Shown: positions 22,390 to 26,502 of the stretch, piece by piece
Layout: each line of letters begins with the position of its first letter
How positions within the stretch are numbered: the stretch's first letter is position 1
Source: Allobranchiibius sp038199265
GTDB taxonomy: Bacteria > Actinomycetota > Actinomycetes > Actinomycetales > Dermatophilaceae
DNA: 26,502 bases
Direction of reading: 5' to 3'
Assembly: GCA_038199265.1 (NCBI GenBank)
Contig: JBBPZD010000176.1
Span: 1 to 26,502, forward strand
Translations under genes and position numbers: made by a program
The notes under the pieces: generated by a model
Told to the model about the DNA's origin: nothing
The model's database searches: none
What the model saw: the letters and a program-made list of their open reading frames with translations, nothing else

Positions 22390-23043
22390 GTGGCCACGAC
22401 AACGACCGCTACTACTAGCGACCAAGGCATCCCAGCCGGGCAAGGGCCCGTCACGCGACCCAACATGACTGCCGTTGGCACCATGGTCTGGCTGTCCAGC
22501 GAGTTGATGTTCTTCGCAGGTCTTTTTGCGATGTACTTCACCATCCGCTCGGTAGCCAGTCCTCTCTGGACCGACCGCACCGCATTGCTGGACGTGCCGT
22601 ATGCGGCCGCCAACACCGCTGTCCTGGTTGTTTCTTCCGTCTGGTGTCAGCTCGGTGTATTCAAGGCGGAGGCCGGCGTCCCGTCGCGGACGGGAAAGCT
22701 GCTGCAATTCAGTCAGTGGGGCATGCGCGAGTGGTACGTCTTGACGTACGTCTTCGGCGCCATCTTCGTAAGTGGCCAGGTCTTGGAGTACTCCAATCTC
22801 TTTGCCGAAGGTCTGTCACTCAATTCAGATGCTTATGGGTCGATGTTCTATCTGACTACCGGATTCCACGGTCTCCACGTGACCGGCGGGCTGATCGCGT
22901 TCTTGCTGATCATCGGCCGCACGTTCACCAGTCACAAGTACTCCCACCACCAGGCCACGGGAGCAATCGTCACGTCGTACTACTGGCACTTCGTCGACGT
23001 GGTATGGATCGCCCTCTTCGCGACGATCTATCTCCTGCAATGA
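22390..23043 (+). CDS. ctaE: Cytochrome c oxidase subunit III
   Basis: This 217-residue subunit of the aa3 terminal oxidase stabilises subunit I. Five membrane helices can be seen: about residues 30-52, 70-92, 114-134, 150-176 and 194-215. The family blocks are WLSSELMFFAGLFAMYF (with the membrane-embedded E38), GFHGLHVTGG (158-167) and YYWHFVDVVWI (197-207). The length is that of the five-helix actinobacterial form rather than the seven-helix mitochondrial one. The gene precedes qcrCAB by 52 bp, as in mycobacteria (Rv2193). The start is GTG with a leaderless-type -10; no Shine-Dalgarno is present. Confidence 0.96.
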   Translation: MATTTTATTSDQGIPAGQGPVTRPNMTAVGTMVWLSSELMFFAGLFAMYFTIRSVASPLWTDRTALLDVPYAAANTAVLVVSSVWCQLGVFKAEAGVPSRTGKLLQFSQWGMREWYVLTYVFGAIFVSGQVLEYSNLFAEGLSLNSDAYGSMFYLTTGFHGLHVTGGLIAFLLIIGRTFTSHKYSHHQATGAIVTSYYWHFVDVVWIALFATIYLLQ

Positions 23044-23095
23044 CAGACGCACGACACCGTTCCGCACCCCTCCTCTACGACAGGATCTGCGCCTC

Positions 23096-23881
23096 GTGAG
23101 CTCCATCGCCGCACATCGTAGGCACCCAGCATCAATCGTGCTGGTTCTCCTCCTAGGCCTGCTCGTCACGGGTGGCCTCTATGCCGTTCTGGCTCCCAGC
23201 ACCGCTGGTGCTGCTACTGGTTCGACCTCTGACATCAAAGCCGGCAAGCAACTGTTCCTTGCGAATTGCGCTACCTGCCACGGAGCGAACGGCAACGGCA
23301 GGGAAGCGAACCCCTCCCTCGTCGGCGTCGGCGCAGCTTCCGTTGACTTCCAGGTCAGCACGGGTCGCATGCCGCTTGCGGGACCGGCGGTGCAGGCGAT
23401 GCGCGATCCCAGCGGCTCACAATTCACCCCCGATCAGATCAGCAAGCTCGCCGCATACGTCGCGTCGCTCGGCCCAGGCCCGGGGATTCCCTCGACCAAG
23501 TACACGAGCCTCGGTGGTGACGTCGCCAAGGGTGGTGAGCTCTTCCGGGTCAACTGCGCCATGTGTCACAACGTGAATGGAGCCGGCGGGGCACTGACTC
23601 GCGGCAAGTACGCGCCGAGCGTGATGCCGGCCACGGGTCCGCAAATTTATGAAGCCATGCTCACCGGCCCGCAGTCGATGCCCATCTTCAACGACGCCAA
23701 CCTCACGCCGCAGGACAAGAAAAATGTCATCGCCTACATCAACAACGTGAAAACGGAGCCCAGCCAGGGTGGCCACCCGTTGGGCAACCTGGGTCCGGTT
23801 ACTGAGGGCATGTTCGCTTGGACCATTGCACTCGGCTTGTTCATCGGTGCAGCCGTCTGGCTCGGAAGGAAGGCGGCCTGA
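23096..23881 (+). CDS. qcrC: Cytochrome bc1 complex dihaem cytochrome c subunit (QcrC)
   Basis: This is a 261-residue protein with an N-terminal membrane segment (13-32), two c-type cytochrome domains with C58-ATC-H62 and C154-AMC-H158 haem sites, and a C-terminal TM helix (about 238-256). M92 and M195 (GRMPL, SMPIF) are the likely axial Met ligands. The second haem takes the place of a free cytochrome c, handing electrons directly to the aa3 oxidase in a bc1-aa3 supercomplex. The start is GTG with an AGGA about 10 nt upstream; the stop overlaps qcrA by 1 bp (TGATG). Maturation needs a Ccs system elsewhere. Confidence 0.95.
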   Translation: MSSIAAHRRHPASIVLVLLLGLLVTGGLYAVLAPSTAGAATGSTSDIKAGKQLFLANCATCHGANGNGREANPSLVGVGAASVDFQVSTGRMPLAGPAVQAMRDPSGSQFTPDQISKLAAYVASLGPGPGIPSTKYTSLGGDVAKGGELFRVNCAMCHNVNGAGGALTRGKYAPSVMPATGPQIYEAMLTGPQSMPIFNDANLTPQDKKNVIAYINNVKTEPSQGGHPLGNLGPVTEGMFAWTIALGLFIGAAVWLGRKAA

Positions 23882-24969
23882 TGTCTTCGACCCCCGCTTC
23901 AGCTAACCCTCCCCAGGGTGAAAAGCCCGAAACAGCCCTGATAAGAGCAGACGGTTCGTCGTTGAACCTGCCGGAGAAGTTCGAGAATCCCGGTCTGCCA
24001 GAACACATTCACCGCCTGGGTGACGACAATCCCGCTGCTGCACAACGATACGAGCGCCAGGTAGCCGGCCTCTTCGCCATCTCCATGATCGCGACCCTGC
24101 TGTTCGTCGTGGCCTACATCGTGGTTGACACCGCTGACGTGGTCACGCTGCCCCTGATCGGTCCCACCAAGGCACTCAATGCCGCCTTGGGCGTCACTCT
24201 CGCTGTGTCGCTGCTCGGGATCGGCCTGGGAACCGTGCATTGGGCGAAGACCCTCATGTCGGACACTGAGGTCACCGAAGAGCGACACACACTCAGGTCG
24301 GACGACGAGGACCGGGCCGGCTTGGTCGAGCACCTGACGGACAGCGCAGAATCGACTCAGATCACCCGCCGCCCCCTTATCAAGTACTCCCTCGGTGGCG
24401 CGCTAGGACTATTCGCTATTCCTCTGGGCCTTCAGCTCGTCGGTTCCCTGGGTCCACTACCCGGCAACGATCTGCGGACCACGCTGTGGGACAAGAAGAT
24501 GCCAGACGGTAAACGTCGCCGCCTAGTGCTGGACCCCGAAATGAGTCCGATCAAGCTCTCCGACGTGACCCTCGGGGGCGTATTCCACGTCCTCCCGGAA
24601 GGTATCGAAGAGGAGTCTGCGCACTTCCAAGACGAGGCGGTCAAGTCCGCTGTGATTCTGGTGGGCATGGAAGAAAGCATCATCAAGGTCGACAAAGAGC
24701 GCCGATGGGGCATCCAAGGGGTCATTGCCTACTCAGCGATCTGCACGCACGTGGGGTGCCCGGTCGGCTTGTACGAGCACACGACGCACCACATGCTTTG
24801 TCCCTGCCACCAGTCGACTTTCGACATGGCAAACGACTGCAAAGTTATCTTCGGCCCGGCGAAGCGACCGCTTCCCCAGCTGAAGATCTCGGTGGACGAC
24901 GAGGGTTACATCGTCGCTGACCAAGGATTCCAAGAGCCCGTCGGTCCTAGCTTCTGGGAGCGCGCATGA
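23881..24969 (+). CDS. qcrA: Rieske iron-sulfur subunit of cytochrome bc1 (QcrA)
   Basis: This is a 362-residue protein with three TM helices (about 61-83, 100-121, 167-190), the actinobacterial arrangement, rather than the single helix of classical Rieske proteins. The C-terminal cluster-binding domain has CTHVGC (C288, H290, C293) and CPCH (C307, C309, H310): C288, H290, C307, H310 bind the [2Fe-2S] and C293/C309 form a disulfide. It passes electrons from menaquinol to the dihaem QcrC. The ATG overlaps the qcrC stop (TGATG); an in-frame upstream ATG inside qcrC is rejected because the family N-terminus begins here. It overlaps qcrB by 4 bp. Confidence 0.96.
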   Translation: MSSTPASANPPQGEKPETALIRADGSSLNLPEKFENPGLPEHIHRLGDDNPAAAQRYERQVAGLFAISMIATLLFVVAYIVVDTADVVTLPLIGPTKALNAALGVTLAVSLLGIGLGTVHWAKTLMSDTEVTEERHTLRSDDEDRAGLVEHLTDSAESTQITRRPLIKYSLGGALGLFAIPLGLQLVGSLGPLPGNDLRTTLWDKKMPDGKRRRLVLDPEMSPIKLSDVTLGGVFHVLPEGIEEESAHFQDEAVKSAVILVGMEESIIKVDKERRWGIQGVIAYSAICTHVGCPVGLYEHTTHHMLCPCHQSTFDMANDCKVIFGPAKRPLPQLKISVDDEGYIVADQGFQEPVGPSFWERA

Positions 24970-26502
24970 CCGCTGACGCACAGTCCCCCCGTCCCGCCGA
25001 CGCTCTGCGCGGCGAGGACACAACTACTACTGCACCCAAGAAGGCCGGAGGCGGCCCAGTCGGCGGCGTAGCCAACTGGATGGATGAACGAACCGGTGGC
25101 GCCAAGGGCATCCGCTACCTCATGAACAAGGTCTTCCCAGACCACTGGTCGTTCATGCTCGGCGAAGTCGCGATGTACACACTCGTCATTTGTCTGATCA
25201 CCGGGACGTTCTTGACGTTCTGGTACGTACCGAGCATGGGTGAGACCGTCTACAACGGCTCCTACATCCCGCTCAAGGGTCAAGCCGTCAGTGAAGCGTT
25301 CGCCTCGACCGTGCACATCTCGATGGACATCCGCGGTGGTCTGCTGATTCGTCAGATCCACCACTGGGCCGCCCTGTTGTTCGTCGTGGCGATCATGTGT
25401 CACATGTTCCGCGTCTTCTTCACCGGTGCTTTCCGCAAGCCCCGCGAAATCAACTGGGTTATCGGCACGACGCTCTTCATGCTTGCCATGATCGAGGGCT
25501 TTGCCGGATACTCCCTCCCCGACGATCTGCTGTCGGGTACCGGTATCCGGGCCGCTCAGGGCTTCATGCTCTCGGTTCCGGTCATCGGCACTTACGTCTC
25601 TTACATGGTGTTCGGTGGGTCATTCCCCGGCGAGGCGATCATTCCGCGGTTGTTCACTGTCCACGTACTGCTGCTGCCAGCTGTTTTGATGGGTTTGTTC
25701 GCCGCCCACATGGTCTTGCTGATCGTGCAGAAGCACTGCCAGTTCCCCGGGCCTGGTCGTACGAACAACAACGTGGTCGGATTCAAGCTGATGCCGGTCT
25801 ACACCGCCAAAGCGGGTGGCTTCTTCTTCATCGTCTTCGGTATCACTGCACTCATTTCGGCCTTGGTCTCCATCAACCCGATCTGGGCGTACGGGCCATA
25901 TAACCCGACTATGGTGACAGCTGGTGCACAGCCTGACTGGTACATGGGCTTCGCAGATGGAGCTCTTCGAATAACGCCCGGGTTCTTCGAGTTCACTCTC
26001 CTAGGTCACACGGTCAGTTTGAACGTCATGCTCGGTGCGGTGCTGTTGATCCCAGTGATGTTCGGAGCAATCGGCGCTTATCCATTCCTCGAGCGCTGGG
26101 TCACCGGCGACAAGCGCGAGCACCACATTCTGGATCGCCCACGGAACGCTCCTACCCGGACCGGTATCGGGATGGGGTTCATCATGTTCTACTTCATTCT
26201 GCTCATCGCTTCCGGCAATGACATCATGGCGATCACGTTGCATTTGTCGATCAACGACATCACCCAGTTCAACCGGGTTGCTTTGTTCGTCGGCCCGGTA
26301 GTGGTCTTCTGGATTACCAAGCGGATCTGCCTGTCACTGCAACGCCGTGATCGTGACCTCGTGCTGCATGGCCGCGAGTCGGGCCGGTTGGTGCGTACGG
26401 CTGAGGGTCGATTCTTCGAGGCACACGAGGCGCTGACGCCCGAACAGCGTTGGACCCTGGTGTCCTTCGAGTCTCCATCAGCTATCGAGGCACCGTCTGC
26501 CA
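24966..26502 (+). CDS. qcrB: Cytochrome bc1 cytochrome b subunit (QcrB), 3' end beyond window
   Basis: The reading frame runs from the ATG at 24966 (inside the qcrA stop) to the window end with no stop: 512 complete codons. It is the menaquinol-oxidising subunit with two b-haems. Haem-ligand histidines lie in RQIHHWAALLFVVAIMCHMF and FTVHVLLLPAVLMGLFAAHMVLL. The menaquinol-site motif is PDWY, in place of the usual PEWY, in QPDWYMG (25930-25950), as known in actinobacteria. The extended C-terminal tail (RLVRTAEGRFFEAHE) is typical of the actinobacterial protein. Translation is coupled to qcrA. The last roughly 20-40 residues lie outside the window. Confidence 0.95.
   Translation, partial: MTADAQSPRPADALRGEDTTTTAPKKAGGGPVGGVANWMDERTGGAKGIRYLMNKVFPDHWSFMLGEVAMYTLVICLITGTFLTFWYVPSMGETVYNGSYIPLKGQAVSEAFASTVHISMDIRGGLLIRQIHHWAALLFVVAIMCHMFRVFFTGAFRKPREINWVIGTTLFMLAMIEGFAGYSLPDDLLSGTGIRAAQGFMLSVPVIGTYVSYMVFGGSFPGEAIIPRLFTVHVLLLPAVLMGLFAAHMVLLIVQKHCQFPGPGRTNNNVVGFKLMPVYTAKAGGFFFIVFGITALISALVSINPIWAYGPYNPTMVTAGAQPDWYMGFADGALRITPGFFEFTLLGHTVSLNVMLGAVLLIPVMFGAIGAYPFLERWVTGDKREHHILDRPRNAPTRTGIGMGFIMFYFILLIASGNDIMAITLHLSINDITQFNRVALFVGPVVVFWITKRICLSLQRRDRDLVLHGRESGRLVRTAEGRFFEAHEALTPEQRWTLVSFESPSAIEAPSA

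Noticed and set aside
1..26502. tRNA, rRNA, CRISPR, insertion sequence or prophage signals.
   Set aside because: No cloverleaf-like tRNA ends, repeat-spacer pattern, transposase motifs or att-like repeats were seen by eye; a tRNAscan-SE or ISfinder search would settle this.

Overview
The window is a GC-rich chromosomal segment of an actinobacterium. The markers are an actinobacterial qcrCAB/ctaE respiratory cluster with a two-CxxCH QcrC and a three-TM QcrA, a class II DAHP synthase, a PASTA-type Ser/Thr kinase divergent from an Rv2175c-family regulator, DUF3040/DUF456/DUF7455 proteins, a SAV_6107-type HEPN protein and two sites resembling actinobacterial LexA (SOS) boxes. Gene content and order largely match the Mycobacterium tuberculosis Rv2169c-Rv2196 region and the matching Streptomyces region as I remember them. 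My best guess is a Micrococcales-like actinomycete, but the lower-rank assignment is weak. No mobile element, CRISPR array, rRNA or tRNA was seen; this is core chromosome.

Layout. 1-2316 (minus): the N-terminus of DNA polymerase IV (dinB, cut by the window edge) downstream of parE (topoisomerase IV/gyrase B-type subunit). 2602-3404 (plus): a small zinc-ribbon-like DUF7455 protein behind a structured leader, then a DUF456 membrane protein. 3442-5564 (minus): metF, then the HEPN gene with a perfect SOS palindrome at its promoter, then a DUF3040 membrane protein. 5641-6723 (plus): polyprenyl diphosphate synthase. 6752-9041: Rv2175c-like DNA-binding protein (minus) divergent from the PASTA kinase (plus). 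9022-11318 (minus): 1-acylglycerol-3-phosphate acyltransferase-like protein, then class II DAHP synthase, whose 3' end overlaps the kinase tail to tail. 11407-12632 (plus): alpha/beta hydrolase plus a small membrane protein. 12662-18559 (minus): a compact run of eight genes (Cys-rich mini-protein, lipoprotein metallopeptidase, SRPBCC protein, degenerate ArsA-like ATPase, Cys-rich acidic protein, two tandem ROK sugar kinases, endonuclease/exonuclease/phosphatase-fold protein). 18674-20742 (plus): a DEDDh-exonuclease/UvrC-like fusion and a stand-alone RAM domain protein. 20766-22270 (minus): a pseudo-receiver protein and trpD. 22390 to the end (plus): ctaE-qcrC-qcrA-qcrB, with qcrB cut by the window edge.

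How the genes fit together. ctaE-qcrCAB builds the bc1-aa3 respiratory supercomplex; aroG-type DAHPS and trpD serve aromatic amino-acid synthesis; metF serves one-carbon metabolism; the polyprenyl synthase supplies isoprenoid chains; the ROK kinases feed glucose into metabolism. dinB and the HEPN gene both carry LexA-box-like operators and are likely SOS-induced. A second theme is start-site architecture: ten genes lack a Shine-Dalgarno sequence and instead have a -10-like hexamer exactly 7 nt before an ATG or exactly 6 nt before a GTG, as expected for leaderless transcripts. Most other genes that begin a transcription unit have a clear or moderate Shine-Dalgarno; dinB and the Rv2175c-like gene are ambiguous.
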